NCBI GenBank assembly: GCA_946530475.1
Contig: CAMNAC010000004.1
Coordinates: forward strand, 1 to 36,344
Direction: 5' to 3'
DNA from: an uncultured Mycoplasmatota bacterium
GTDB lineage: Bacteria; Bacillota_I; Bacilli_A; RF39; UBA660
Length of the DNA: 36,344 nt
Numbering within the stretch: the stretch's first letter is position 1; every line of letters begins with the position of its first letter. The translations under genes and the position numbers were made by a program. The notes beneath the pieces are model-generated. The model worked only from the letters and a program-made list of their open reading frames with translations, ran no database searches and had not been told where the DNA came from. Below, in pieces: positions 9,053 through 20,491 of the stretch.

Positions 9053-9077
9053 TAGCACTTAAAGATTGGGAGTGCTA
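9053..9077. promoter_or_regulatory. CIRCE-like operator 2 (HrcA binding)
   Basis: TAGCACTT-AAAGATTGG-GAGTGCTA; 9-nt spacer, one mismatch in the inner arm. Confidence 0.88.
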
Positions 9078-9087
9078 GAGGTGAAGT

Positions 9088-10077
9088 ATGTTAAGTGAAA
9101 GAGAGACTACATTATTAAAATATATTGTAGAAGATTATATTAAAACAGCACGTCCAGTTGGATCCAAATCTTTATGTGATTTGTTGGATTGCTCTTCTGC
9201 AACCATTCGAAATGAAATGAGTTTTTTAGAAGAATTAGGGTTACTTGAAAAAACGCACACTTCTTCTGGAAGAGTTCCTTCAGAAAAAGGATATCGTTAT
9301 TATGTTGATCATATTATGGTTCCTAAAGATTTATCTGGGGAAGATATGTTAAAGCTTCAAACAATTTTTCATAATCATTCTTTGGTACTATCAGATGCGA
9401 TTACTAAAAGTATGGAAATTGTTTCTGATTTAACTAATTATACTGCGATCGTTCTTGGAGCGTCTTCCAAAGAAAACAGAGTTAGCAGAGTAGAAGTAGT
9501 TCCATTAGATGAGCAAAAGATGCTTGCGATTATCATTACGGATAAAGGCCATGTGGAACACAGAAATTTAAACATGGAAGAACGAGTTTCTATTAGTGAA
9601 ATCAAGCAAACAGTTGATATCATTAATAAATTGATTGTTGGAACTCCAATTGATGAAGTGAGTTCAAAACTGGAATTCGAAGTAAAACCAGTCATTGAAA
9701 AAGTAGTAAGCCAACATGAAGTTTTATACAATGCGTTCTATAATGCATTTAATACCTTCACAAATGATACAGACATCAAAATGCATGGTACAAGTAATAT
9801 CTTATCCTTACCTGAGTTTAATGATACCAAGCGTATCCGAGAGATTGTTTCAAAATTTGAAGATAAGGAAATGGTAAAGAAGATTGAATCAGATGAAGAA
9901 GGTACTCATATCTATATTGGATCGGAAAATGATTTTGATGATGATATGACAGTGATTAAGACAACCTACCATGTTGATGGTATGGAAGGAACAATCGCGA
10001 TAGTAGGACCTAAAAGAATGGAATACGATAGGGTAATTACTTTATTGGATTACATTAAGGAACATATAGAGAGGTGA
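9088..10077 (+). CDS. hrcA: Heat-inducible transcription repressor HrcA
   Basis: MLSERETTLLKYIVEDYIKTARPVGSKSLCDLLDCSSATIRNEMSFLEELGLLEKTHTSSGRVPSEKGYRYYVD. Confidence 0.97.
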   Translation: MLSERETTLLKYIVEDYIKTARPVGSKSLCDLLDCSSATIRNEMSFLEELGLLEKTHTSSGRVPSEKGYRYYVDHIMVPKDLSGEDMLKLQTIFHNHSLVLSDAITKSMEIVSDLTNYTAIVLGASSKENRVSRVEVVPLDEQKMLAIIITDKGHVEHRNLNMEERVSISEIKQTVDIINKLIVGTPIDEVSSKLEFEVKPVIEKVVSQHEVLYNAFYNAFNTFTNDTDIKMHGTSNILSLPEFNDTKRIREIVSKFEDKEMVKKIESDEEGTHIYIGSENDFDDDMTVIKTTYHVDGMEGTIAIVGPKRMEYDRVITLLDYIKEHIER

Positions 10078-10080
10078 CGT

Positions 10081-10632
10081 ATGAAAGAAGAAAAACAAGA
10101 ACAAAACGTTAATGAAGTACAATCAGGAAAAGAAAAAAAGAAAAAAGAACGTTACAAAAAAGAAATCGTTTCTTTAAAAGAAGAAGTAGAAAAGATGAAA
10201 GTTTCTTTAAAAGAAGCGGATGAAAAAGTACTTCGTGCAAATGCTGAATTAATTAATTATCGGAAAAGAAAAGATGAAGAAGTTGGAAAATTATTAAAAT
10301 ATTCCAATGAAGATATCGCAAAAGAACTTCTTCCAATCGTTGATAATTTTGAACGAGCAATTGCAATGGATGATACTAATTTAGATGATCAATTGTCCAA
10401 ATTTTTAGAAGGATTTAAAATGATTTATTCCCATTTAGTGAGTGCTTTGAATAAATATGAAATCAAAGCAATTGATGGATATAATAAACCATTTGACCCA
10501 ACTTACCATCAAGCCGTTATGACTGCGAAAGTAGAAGGGGTAGAACCTGGAATGGTGGTAGAAGTATTACAAAAAGGATATTTATTAAAAGACAAAGTTA
10601 TTAGACCAGCCATGGTCAAAGTAAGTGAATAA
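10081..10632 (+). CDS. grpE: Nucleotide exchange factor GrpE
   Basis: RANAELINYRKRKDEE...ELLPIVDNFERAIAM...GYNKPFDPTYHQAVM...EVLQKGYLLKDKVIRPAMVKVSE. Confidence 0.97.
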   Translation: MKEEKQEQNVNEVQSGKEKKKKERYKKEIVSLKEEVEKMKVSLKEADEKVLRANAELINYRKRKDEEVGKLLKYSNEDIAKELLPIVDNFERAIAMDDTNLDDQLSKFLEGFKMIYSHLVSALNKYEIKAIDGYNKPFDPTYHQAVMTAKVEGVEPGMVVEVLQKGYLLKDKVIRPAMVKVSE

Positions 10633-10642
10633 GGAAAGGTGA

Positions 10643-12457
<1,815 letters not shown>

Positions 12458-12462
12458 TTGTT

Positions 12463-12495
12463 GGGAAGTTCCTAGCTTTTGCTAGGACTTTTCCC
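12463..12495 (+). terminator. Long hairpin between dnaK and pepF (attenuator, processing site or weak terminator)
   Basis: GGGAAGTTCCTAGC-TTTT-GCTAGGACTTTTCCC; no long U-tract follows. Confidence 0.5.
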
Positions 12496-12519
12496 TTATT
12501 ATAAAGAAATGGAGAACTT

Positions 12520-14319
12520 ATGGAACAAATAAAATTAAGAAATGAAGTTCAAATTGAAGATCAATGGGATTTAACAAAAATCTATCAAAATGATGAAGAA
12601 TGGTATCAAAATTTCGATGTATTAAAAAAAAAGATTAAGAAGGCATCCTCTTTTAAAGATTTTTTGTCTAGTTCTAAAAGATTATTGGAATATATCCAAT
12701 ATGATGAAAAAGTAAATCGTTTGATGACAAAATTATATTATTATGCTCATTTAAATTTAGATGCTGATACAACCAATACAAAGTATCAAAAAATGGCATC
12801 TGAACTAAGTGATGTAGGAACAGAATATGAAGAATATACGTCTTTTGTAATTCCTTCTTTTATGAAAACCAATTATGCTATCATTGAAGACTACATGAAA
12901 CAAGAACCTAAATTAAAAGAATATGAATTTATGATTCAAAATATCTATCGTTATCAAGAGCATACTTTAGACGAAGAGAAAGAAAAAATGCTTTCTATAT
13001 TGATGGATTCATTATCAAAGTCTTCTGAAACTTATGAAATGTTAACAGATTCTGATATGGAATATGGGACGATTCACGACGAAGAAGGAAAAAAAGTTCC
13101 TTTAACAGATAGTAATTATTCTGTCTATTTATCAAGTAAAAATAGAGAAGTAAGAAAAGAAGCATTTGATTTAATGTATGATACTTATGCCTCTTTTAAA
13201 AATACCATTACTTCTACTTATGTTGGGGATATAGATAGTAATATCGCTTTAGCGAAAATCAGAAACTATAAAAGTGCTAGAGAAGCATCTTTATTTGGTG
13301 ATCATGTTGATACCAAAATATATGATAATCTAATTGATACGGTACATAAACACTTAGATGTATTATATGAATACTATGACTTAAAAAAACAAGTTTTAAA
13401 ACTGGATGAACTTCATTTATATGATATTTATACAGATTTAATTGAAATCAAAGAATTAGACCATTATACGTTTGATGAAGCAAAAGAATTGGTTTTAGAA
13501 GGATTAAGTGTTTTAGGAAAAGATTACATTACAAATTTAAAGAAAGCTTTTGATGAAAGATGGATTGATAAATATCATAACAAAGGAAAAAGAAGTGGAG
13601 CATATTCTTCTGGATTTTATGATACAAATCCTTATATCTTATTAAATTTTGAAGGGAAATTAAATGATGTTTCTACTTTGGCTCATGAATTAGGACATTC
13701 TATGCATACCTATTATTCATGTAAAAACAATCCTTATCAATATTCTTCTTATCAAATATTTGTTGCAGAAGTAGCTTCTACAGTAAATGAACTCTTATTA
13801 GCAAAATTCTTATTAAAAAAGTTTGAAGATAAAGATTCCAAATTATATATTTTAAATCGATTATTAGAATTATTTAAAGGAACCATCTTTAGACAAACTA
13901 TGTTTGCAGAATTTGAAAGGGACATGTATCAAAAAAGAGAACAAAAAGAAGCATTAACAAATGATGTATTATGTGACGCTTATTTAAAATTGAATCAAAA
14001 ATATTTTGGACCAAATGTCGTAGTAGATGATAAAATAAAATATGAGTGGGAAAGAATTCCACATTTCTATTATGGGTTTTATGTTTATAAATACGCAACT
14101 GGATTATCTGCTGCATGTTATATTGTAAATGGCATTTTAAGTGGGAAAGAACATGCTTTAGAAAACTATTTAAAATTCTTAAAAACAGGAGGAAGTATGT
14201 ATCCGGTAGACGAATTGAAAGTTGCTGGAGTAGATATTGAAAATCCAAAAGTCATTGAAAGTGCGATTACGATGTTCCATGAAACCTTAGAAGAAATGAA
14301 ATCATTATTAAACAAGTAA
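12520..14319 (+). CDS. pepF: Oligoendopeptidase F (M3B)
   Basis: [14 protein letters not shown] (HExxH), [29 protein letters not shown]. Confidence 0.96.
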   Translation: MEQIKLRNEVQIEDQWDLTKIYQNDEEWYQNFDVLKKKIKKASSFKDFLSSSKRLLEYIQYDEKVNRLMTKLYYYAHLNLDADTTNTKYQKMASELSDVGTEYEEYTSFVIPSFMKTNYAIIEDYMKQEPKLKEYEFMIQNIYRYQEHTLDEEKEKMLSILMDSLSKSSETYEMLTDSDMEYGTIHDEEGKKVPLTDSNYSVYLSSKNREVRKEAFDLMYDTYASFKNTITSTYVGDIDSNIALAKIRNYKSAREASLFGDHVDTKIYDNLIDTVHKHLDVLYEYYDLKKQVLKLDELHLYDIYTDLIEIKELDHYTFDEAKELVLEGLSVLGKDYITNLKKAFDERWIDKYHNKGKRSGAYSSGFYDTNPYILLNFEGKLNDVSTLAHELGHSMHTYYSCKNNPYQYSSYQIFVAEVASTVNELLLAKFLLKKFEDKDSKLYILNRLLELFKGTIFRQTMFAEFERDMYQKREQKEALTNDVLCDAYLKLNQKYFGPNVVVDDKIKYEWERIPHFYYGFYVYKYATGLSAACYIVNGILSGKEHALENYLKFLKTGGSMYPVDELKVAGVDIENPKVIESAITMFHETLEEMKSLLNK

Positions 14320-14332
14320 GGAAGTGAAGTAT

Positions 14333-15436
14333 ATGAATAAAAAAGACTATTATGAGGTCTTAGGAGTTAGTAAAACTGCAAGTGATGCAGAAATCAAAAG
14401 TGCATTTCGTAAATTAGCCAAAAAATACCATCCTGATGTTTCAAAAGAACCAGATGCGGAAGAAAAATTTAAAGAAGCACAAGAAGCCTATGCAGTATTA
14501 TCTGATCCCGACAAAAGAAAACAATATGATCAATTTGGACATGCAGCATTTTCCAATAATGGAGCTGGAGGATATGATTTTTCTGGATTTGACTTCAGTG
14601 ATATTTTCAGTGATCTATTTGGTGGTTCCTTTGGGGGAAGCGGATTCGGATTTGGTGGAAATAGAGGGAATCGTTCAAGAAGAGGAAGAGACCGTCTCGT
14701 TCAAATGCATTTAACCTTTGAAGAGGCTGTTTTTGGAACAAAAAAAACGATTACCGTAGATACTACTGAAAACTGTCCAGATTGTAATGGAAAAGGTGGA
14801 CACGGAGAATCCACATGTTCTTCTTGCCATGGAAGTGGTACCGTTACCACGGAACAAAGAACCATGTTTGGTACCTTTATGTCTAGAACGACTTGTTCAA
14901 AATGCCATGGAACTGGTGTAACATATGATTCCACTTGCAAAACTTGCCGTGGTGATGGTAAAATAAGAGTGAAAAAAGAGTTGGAAGTAAAAGTTCCAGC
15001 TGGAGTCGATACTGGAAATCAACTTCGTATTCCTGGGAAAGGAGAAGCAGGAGAAAATGGAGGTTCCAATGGAGACTTATATTTGGAATTTCAAGTGGAT
15101 GAGCATCCAATCTTTGTAAGGGATGAAAATGATATTTATTTAAGAGTCCCTATTACTATGGCAGAGGCCGTATTAGGAGGGAAAAGAGAAATTCCTACAC
15201 TATATGGGAATGGAACTTTAACAATACCAGCTGGCACATCCAATAACGATAAACAGAGATTAAAAGGAAAAGGGGTACAAGACGCAAATAGTGGAAGAAA
15301 AGGAGATATGTATATTATTATGAATATCGTAACTCCAAAAAAACTTTCCAGAGAGCAGAAAAAACTTTTTGAAGAATTAGCACAAACAAATTTAGAAGAT
15401 CAAGAAGAAATCAAAAAGTTTAATAAATATTTATAA
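14333..15436 (+). CDS. dnaJ: Chaperone DnaJ
   Basis: [36 protein letters not shown]; Gly/Phe region; CxxCxGxG zinc repeats. Confidence 0.98.
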   Translation: MNKKDYYEVLGVSKTASDAEIKSAFRKLAKKYHPDVSKEPDAEEKFKEAQEAYAVLSDPDKRKQYDQFGHAAFSNNGAGGYDFSGFDFSDIFSDLFGGSFGGSGFGFGGNRGNRSRRGRDRLVQMHLTFEEAVFGTKKTITVDTTENCPDCNGKGGHGESTCSSCHGSGTVTTEQRTMFGTFMSRTTCSKCHGTGVTYDSTCKTCRGDGKIRVKKELEVKVPAGVDTGNQLRIPGKGEAGENGGSNGDLYLEFQVDEHPIFVRDENDIYLRVPITMAEAVLGGKREIPTLYGNGTLTIPAGTSNNDKQRLKGKGVQDANSGRKGDMYIIMNIVTPKKLSREQKKLFEELAQTNLEDQEEIKKFNKYL

Positions 15437-15445
15437 GGAGAGCAT

Positions 15446-15811
15446 ATGAAGTTTTACAAAGTAAAATGTATGATTTTTCAAAAAGGTCTTGGGTATATTA
15501 AATCTAACCCAATCATTGTAAGAAAATCAATTTTTGGTCTTCATGAAGATCGTTCAAATCATGAAGTATTTTCCATTAAAGAAAGTCCCATTATTGAACT
15601 TCCTGATTTTAATTGGGAAAAATATCAACGAACTGGATATTTATTACTTGTCAATGAAAAGGATTTGAATAAACATAATGAAGTTTCCTATATGGATGCA
15701 AATTTGGATCCATTGGATGAATTAAAGTTGGAAACGATTACTTCAAAGATGGATGAAAATACTGTAAACTATTATAGTCAAGCAATTAAAAAAATTTTTA
15801 AAAGAAAGTAG
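15446..15811 (+). CDS. Hypothetical protein, possible distant paralog of 17471..17905
   Basis: SD AAGGAG; MKFY start and NEKDLNKHNEV / LKLETITSKMD segments resemble the 17471 ORF. Confidence 0.65.
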   Translation: MKFYKVKCMIFQKGLGYIKSNPIIVRKSIFGLHEDRSNHEVFSIKESPIIELPDFNWEKYQRTGYLLLVNEKDLNKHNEVSYMDANLDPLDELKLETITSKMDENTVNYYSQAIKKIFKRK

Positions 15812-15829
15812 ACCGTGAGGTCTTTTTTT
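15810..15829 (+). terminator. Rho-independent terminator
   Basis: AGACCGTGAGGTCTTTTTTT. Confidence 0.7.
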
Positions 15830-15862
15830 GTTATAATGGGTGTATAAAAGGAGAGTGAAGTT

Positions 15863-16915
15863 ATGAACAAATATCGTGTTGTTCAATATGGATGTGGGAA
15901 AATGAGTGCCTACACCATGAGATATGTATATGAAAATGATTGGGAGATTGTTGGTGCGATTGACATCAATCCAGATATTATTGGAAAAGATATCAGTGTT
16001 GTAATGGGTGGAGACGCAAAAGGAGTTGTTATCCGTGATGCAAAAGAAGCAGAAACTGTTATTCGTGAAGCAAAACCAGATGCTGTTATCATTACAACAA
16101 TGAGTTTATTAGAGGATTTAAGAGAACCATTACTCTTATGTGCAAGACTTGGAGTAAATGCTATTACAACTTGTGAAGAAGCATTCTATCCAATGAATTC
16201 AAATCCTACATTAACAAAGGAAATTGATCGTTTAGCAAAAGAAAATCATTGTACGATTACAGGAAGTGGATATCAAGATGCTTACTGGGGAAATTTAATT
16301 TCAACGATTGCTGGATCTACTCAAACAATTACTAAAATTAAAGGAAGTAGTTCTTATAATGTAGAAGATTATGGAATGGCTCTTGCAAAAGCGCATGGTG
16401 CAGGATTTACTACAGAACAATTTGAAAAAGAAATTGCAAGTGTTGATAATATTTCTGATGAAGAAAGAAATGCTTTAATTGAAAGCGGTAAGTATTTACC
16501 AAGTTATATGTGGAATGTAAACGGATGGTTATGTGATAAATTAGGATATCATGTAATTAGACAATCTCAACAATGTATTCCAACCTATCATACTGAAGAT
16601 ATTGAATCTTCTACTTTAGGAATGACGGTTCCAAAAGGAGTATGTACTGGAATGAGAGCGGTAGTTACAACGACTACTGAAGAAGGAGTTACTTTAGAAA
16701 CAGAATGTGTTGGTAAAGTATATTCAAAAGATGACTTTGATTGTAACAATTGGGAAGTAATTGGAGAACCAAATACTCATTTAGTGATTGAAAGACCAGC
16801 TACAGTTGAACTTACTTGTGCAACAATTGTAAATCGTATCCCAGATTTAGTTGCAGCTCCAGATGGATTTGTTCCAACTTCAAGAATGGGAGAACTTAAA
16901 AAATATCAAAAATAA
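15863..16915 (+). CDS. NAD(P)-binding oxidoreductase of the dihydrodipicolinate reductase / 2,4-diaminopentanoate dehydrogenase type
   Basis: YRVVQYGCGKMSAYTMRYVYENDWEIVGAIDINPDIIGKDI Rossmann start; CEEAFYPMNSNP; ITGSGYQDAYWGNL. Confidence 0.75.
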   Translation: MNKYRVVQYGCGKMSAYTMRYVYENDWEIVGAIDINPDIIGKDISVVMGGDAKGVVIRDAKEAETVIREAKPDAVIITTMSLLEDLREPLLLCARLGVNAITTCEEAFYPMNSNPTLTKEIDRLAKENHCTITGSGYQDAYWGNLISTIAGSTQTITKIKGSSSYNVEDYGMALAKAHGAGFTTEQFEKEIASVDNISDEERNALIESGKYLPSYMWNVNGWLCDKLGYHVIRQSQQCIPTYHTEDIESSTLGMTVPKGVCTGMRAVVTTTTEEGVTLETECVGKVYSKDDFDCNNWEVIGEPNTHLVIERPATVELTCATIVNRIPDLVAAPDGFVPTSRMGELKKYQK

Positions 16916-16925
16916 GGAGAGTTTT

Positions 16926-17399
16926 ATGAAAAAGAAAGTATTATATAGTTTATTTCTTCTTGTTTTCCTTTTTGGTGTAACAGCATGTGGCAATTCTTCT
17001 AAAGATTCTACTTTTACTATGGAATGTACAACACCTTCTGAAAAAACAGAATCTATGGAAAGACAAAATGTGATTGTTTATAACTTTGATAAAGATCAAT
17101 ATACCACTGGGTATACAATCACTACTACACAAAAGTTTACGACAAAAGAATTGTATGAGGAATATAAAAAAGCACAAGAAGAAACAGAAAAAAATCAAGG
17201 TACAGAAAATGTAACTTATCACTTAGAAGCAGATGATAATGCAATGACATTAAAATTCGTAATGACACTTAAAAACCTTGATATTGAAGCTGAAAAATCT
17301 TCAAAAGATAGTTTTAGAGCAAGTGCCATTAAAAAATCCAACGAAGGATATGGAGCAACTTGTGTTTTAAAAGGAATTGATATTGAAAAATTGAAATAG
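16926..17399 (+). CDS. Putative lipoprotein
   Basis: MKKKVLYSLFLLVFLFGVTACGNSS signal peptide and lipobox; start reset to 16926 (SD AAGGAGAG). Confidence 0.8.
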   Translation: MKKKVLYSLFLLVFLFGVTACGNSSKDSTFTMECTTPSEKTESMERQNVIVYNFDKDQYTTGYTITTTQKFTTKELYEEYKKAQEETEKNQGTENVTYHLEADDNAMTLKFVMTLKNLDIEAEKSSKDSFRASAIKKSNEGYGATCVLKGIDIEKLK

Positions 17400-17432
17400 C
17401 AAGAAATTGCTATTTTAGTTTGCTTTTTTTTA
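17394..17432 (+). terminator. Rho-independent terminator
   Basis: AAATAGCAAGAAATTGCTATTT followed by TTTGCTTTTTTTT; overlaps the stop codon. Confidence 0.65.
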
Positions 17433-17470
17433 AAGTTGTGATATAATACACCACTTGAGAGGGGATATTT

Positions 17471-17905
17471 ATGAAATTTTATTTTATTGATTGTAATTAT
17501 TTTAATAAAAAGAACGGAGAATTAGGAAAGATTCCTACAGTCGTTGTAAAAACACCACTTCATGTATTTGAAATCAAATCACTTCAAAGAGTCTATGTGA
17601 AACCAGAAGATAAATTATTTCGTGTTTCAATTCCAGAAAAAAAACAAATGAATGATTATGGAATTAGTTTATTCGCAAGTAGAAATGATTTTGATAAAGA
17701 ACATGAGCTACCACTTCTTCAAGTAAAAGAATACATGACTCATTATAAAGACTTTGAAATTAGCAAAATTACTAGAAAAATGGATTTCAATTTAAAAAGA
17801 AATCGTGCATTAGAACTTAAAAAAATGGATGAGGAATTTGAACAAAAAATTTTAAAACTTAAAAAAGATAGTGAAAGTATTTCTTATCATTCTTTAAAAA
17901 AATAA
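17471..17905 (+). CDS. Hypothetical protein, possible distant paralog of 15446..15811
   Basis: SD GAGAGGGG; MKFYFIDCNYF... SRNDFDKEHELP / FEISKITRKMD. Confidence 0.65.
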   Translation: MKFYFIDCNYFNKKNGELGKIPTVVVKTPLHVFEIKSLQRVYVKPEDKLFRVSIPEKKQMNDYGISLFASRNDFDKEHELPLLQVKEYMTHYKDFEISKITRKMDFNLKRNRALELKKMDEEFEQKILKLKKDSESISYHSLKK

Positions 17906-17920
17906 GAATCTTCAATTAAT

Positions 17921-17945
17921 AGAACCATAAATCGGTTCTTTTTTG
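17921..17945 (+). terminator. Rho-independent terminator
   Basis: AGAACCATAAATCGGTTCTTTTTTG. Confidence 0.7.
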
Positions 17946-17998
17946 TTGAAACTTTTTTTAAAATATACTATAATGTAACTAGAAATGAGGATGAGTCT

Positions 17999-18541
17999 AT
18001 GGATGATATTTTAATGGAAGCTGAATTAGGAATGGAGCATGCGATTGAAAACTTTGATAAACGTTTATTAAACATAAGAGCTGGTAGAGCAAATCCTGCT
18101 ATTTTAAATGCGGTAATGGTAAATTACTATGGAGCAGATACACCTTTAAAATCACTGGCAACGATTTCGGTTCCAGAAGCAAGACAATTAATGATTAAAC
18201 CGTTTGATAAATCTTGCTTGTCAGCAATTGAAAAGGGGATTTACGAAGCAAATATTGGATTAACACCAAATAATAACGGAGAAGCAATCTTTTTGAATAT
18301 TCCTGCACTTACTGAAGAAACAAGAAGGGAATATGTAAAACAAGCTAAAACAATTGCGGAGGAATGCAGAATTGCACTACGTAATGTTAGGCAAGATGCT
18401 AATAATGCATTAAAAAAATTAGAAATTACAGATGATGAAAAAGAAGCTGGAGAAAAAGATGTACAAGATCTCATTAATAAATATAATGGAATTGTAGATC
18501 AAAAATTTAAAGAAAAAGAAACTGAATTAATGAGTGTTTAA
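17999..18541 (+). CDS. frr: Ribosome recycling factor
   Basis: LLNIRAGRANPAILNAVMVNYYGADTPLKSLATISVPEARQLMIKPFDKS; IPALTEETRREYVKQAK. Confidence 0.97.
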   Translation: MDDILMEAELGMEHAIENFDKRLLNIRAGRANPAILNAVMVNYYGADTPLKSLATISVPEARQLMIKPFDKSCLSAIEKGIYEANIGLTPNNNGEAIFLNIPALTEETRREYVKQAKTIAEECRIALRNVRQDANNALKKLEITDDEKEAGEKDVQDLINKYNGIVDQKFKEKETELMSV

Positions 18542-18596
18542 GGTCTTTGAACCTTTTTTCTCTGGATAGAATAAAATAGTAATAGTGAGGGATCCT

Positions 18597-19745
18597 ATGT
18601 TTCGAAAGAAAAAAGAAGAATTAGATAAAGAAAATTTAAATGAAGTTATTTTATTATCAAAAAAAACTTTAAAAATATTAGTATATTTATTGATTATTGT
18701 AGCGGTATATGCAAGTACTTTAATATGGAAAGAATGGAAAATTTATCATTTTTTATTAACCGTTTTGAAGATTTTATCTCCATTTTTTATCGGACTTCTA
18801 ATTGCATGGCTATTTGATCCATTTGTAACATATTTACAAAAGAAGGGGATTAGAAGAGGAATTGGTACTTTTATCACTTATGTTTTATTATTAGGAAGTA
18901 TCTATATTGTCATACGTATGGTATTCCCTATGTTAGCATCGCAAATTAATGATTTTGCGAAAACCATTCCTATTATATTTGATAATATTCAAAATTGGTT
19001 AGATGGAATTCTTAATAAGATTCAAATTAAAGGATTTGATACGGTTCATTTTAAAAATGAAATCTTTGCTCATATAGAAACCTTTGCGACAGAACTAACC
19101 ACTGATCTTCCATCTACCATTGTTACCTTTATTTCTAATTTTATGAGTGGACTAGGGGTATTCTTAGTAGGATTAATTATAGGATTCTATTTATTATTAG
19201 GGTTTCATAAGATTGATTTTTCAAGTTATGTACCTTCTAGATACAAAAAAGATGCAAAAGCTTTAATTTATGAGATGAATACCTCTTTAAGAAGTTATGT
19301 ACAAGGAGCAATTTTAGATTGTACTGCTATTTTCTTAGTAACTAGTTTAGGATTATCGTTTACAGGATTACAGGCGCCATTATTGTTTGGACTGTTTTGT
19401 GGAATTACCAATATTATTCCATATGCTGGTCCCTATATTGGAGGGGCACCTGCAGTTATTGTAGGTTTTGCGCAAAGTCCTACAATTGGACTATTTACTC
19501 TTATTGTGATTGCAGTTATTCAATTTACAGAAGGAAACTTTATTCAACCATTTATTATGAGTAAAACGACGAAATTGCATCCAGTTACCATTATCGTAGG
19601 TCTTTTATTATTTGGATACTTCTGGGGTATTGTAGGAATGTTAGTATCTACGCCAATTATTGCTGTTGTAAAAACAATTTTCTTGTATTTTAATGAAAAA
19701 TATGGCATAATAAAGGAGTATCAAGAAAGCGAAGAAAAAGATTAG
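18597..19745 (+). CDS. AI-2E family transporter (UPF0118)
   Basis: Multi-pass protein with FGLFCGITNIIPYAGPYIGGAPAVIVGF and LHPVTIIVGLLLFGYFWGIVGMLVSTPIIAVVKTI. Confidence 0.9.
   Translation: MFRKKKEELDKENLNEVILLSKKTLKILVYLLIIVAVYASTLIWKEWKIYHFLLTVLKILSPFFIGLLIAWLFDPFVTYLQKKGIRRGIGTFITYVLLLGSIYIVIRMVFPMLASQINDFAKTIPIIFDNIQNWLDGILNKIQIKGFDTVHFKNEIFAHIETFATELTTDLPSTIVTFISNFMSGLGVFLVGLIIGFYLLLGFHKIDFSSYVPSRYKKDAKALIYEMNTSLRSYVQGAILDCTAIFLVTSLGLSFTGLQAPLLFGLFCGITNIIPYAGPYIGGAPAVIVGFAQSPTIGLFTLIVIAVIQFTEGNFIQPFIMSKTTKLHPVTIIVGLLLFGYFWGIVGMLVSTPIIAVVKTIFLYFNEKYGIIKEYQESEEKD
19683..19711 (+). promoter_or_regulatory. Candidate T-box operon promoter inside the 3' end of the upstream CDS
   Basis: TTGTAT - 17 nt - CATAAT with TGG extension, upstream of the T-box leader. 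Confidence 0.4.
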
Positions 19746-19762
19746 TATATTATCCCTTTTTT

Positions 19763-19920
19763 GTAGAGAGTCTATGGCTGGTGAAAATAGATAAAAAGAA
19801 TAATAGAAGCTCCTTTTTCAGTGTTTGAAAACAAACCGGGTCATTTCGTTATCAATGCAAAAGAAAGAATTAGGATGGTACCACGGCTTTTCGTTCCTAG
19901 AATTGCCCGTGGTTTTTCTT
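19763..19920 (+). ncRNA. T-box riboswitch leader, probably tRNA-Ala specific
   Basis: GAGAGTCTATGGCTGGTGAAAATAGA stem I start; GAAGCTCC with candidate GCT (Ala) specifier at 19809-19811; AGGATGGTACCACGG T-box at 19872-19886; terminator CCACGG...CCGTGGTTTTTCTT; alaS downstream. Confidence 0.9.
19881..19920 (+). terminator. T-box regulated terminator hairpin
   Basis: CCACGGCTTTTCGTTCCTAGAATTGCCCGTGGTTTTTCTT. Confidence 0.85.
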
Positions 19921-19936
19921 ATTTAAGGAGGTTTTT

Positions 19937-20491
19937 ATGGAATTTCAAAAACAATTAAAAAAAATATATGTATTATCTGGAAAAGCTAGAAGCGGGAAAG
20001 ATACGGTTGCAAATTATATCAAAGAATTGCTTCCGGATAAAAAAATTATTTTTCTAGCGTATGCATCCACATTAAAAGATTATGCCAAAAAAATCAGCAA
20101 TTGGGATGGTAGTGATGAAACCAAACCAAGGGAATTACTTCAAGAACTAGGAACTACTTTAATTCGAAAACAAATTGATTCTGAAATGCTTATTCGAAGA
20201 GTCATGGAAGATATCGAAGTTTATTCATATTTTTACGAAATTATCATTATAACAGATGCTAGATTAAAGGAAGAAGTATTAACTCCTGTAAAAAGATTTG
20301 AATCTGTTTCAAACCTACATTTAATACGAGATGTTGAAAATAACTTAACAGAAAAACAACAACACCATTTAACAGAAACTGGTTTAGATGATTTTCATGA
20401 TTATGATTATGTTATTGATAACAATGGGACATTAGAAGAATTAAAAGAAAAAGTAAAAGAAATCTTACAAAAAGAAGGAGAGATACTATGA
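19937..20491 (+). CDS. P-loop nucleotide kinase, deoxynucleoside monophosphate kinase-like
   Basis: IYVLSGKARSGKDTVANYI Walker A; LLQELGTTLIRKQIDSEMLIRRVMEDI; IIITDARLKEEV. Confidence 0.65.
   Translation: MEFQKQLKKIYVLSGKARSGKDTVANYIKELLPDKKIIFLAYASTLKDYAKKISNWDGSDETKPRELLQELGTTLIRKQIDSEMLIRRVMEDIEVYSYFYEIIIITDARLKEEVLTPVKRFESVSNLHLIRDVENNLTEKQQHHLTETGLDDFHDYDYVIDNNGTLEELKEKVKEILQKEGEIL

Noticed and set aside
14436-14714. Alternative-frame plus-strand ORF inside dnaJ
   Set aside because: Out of frame with an unambiguous DnaJ sequence.
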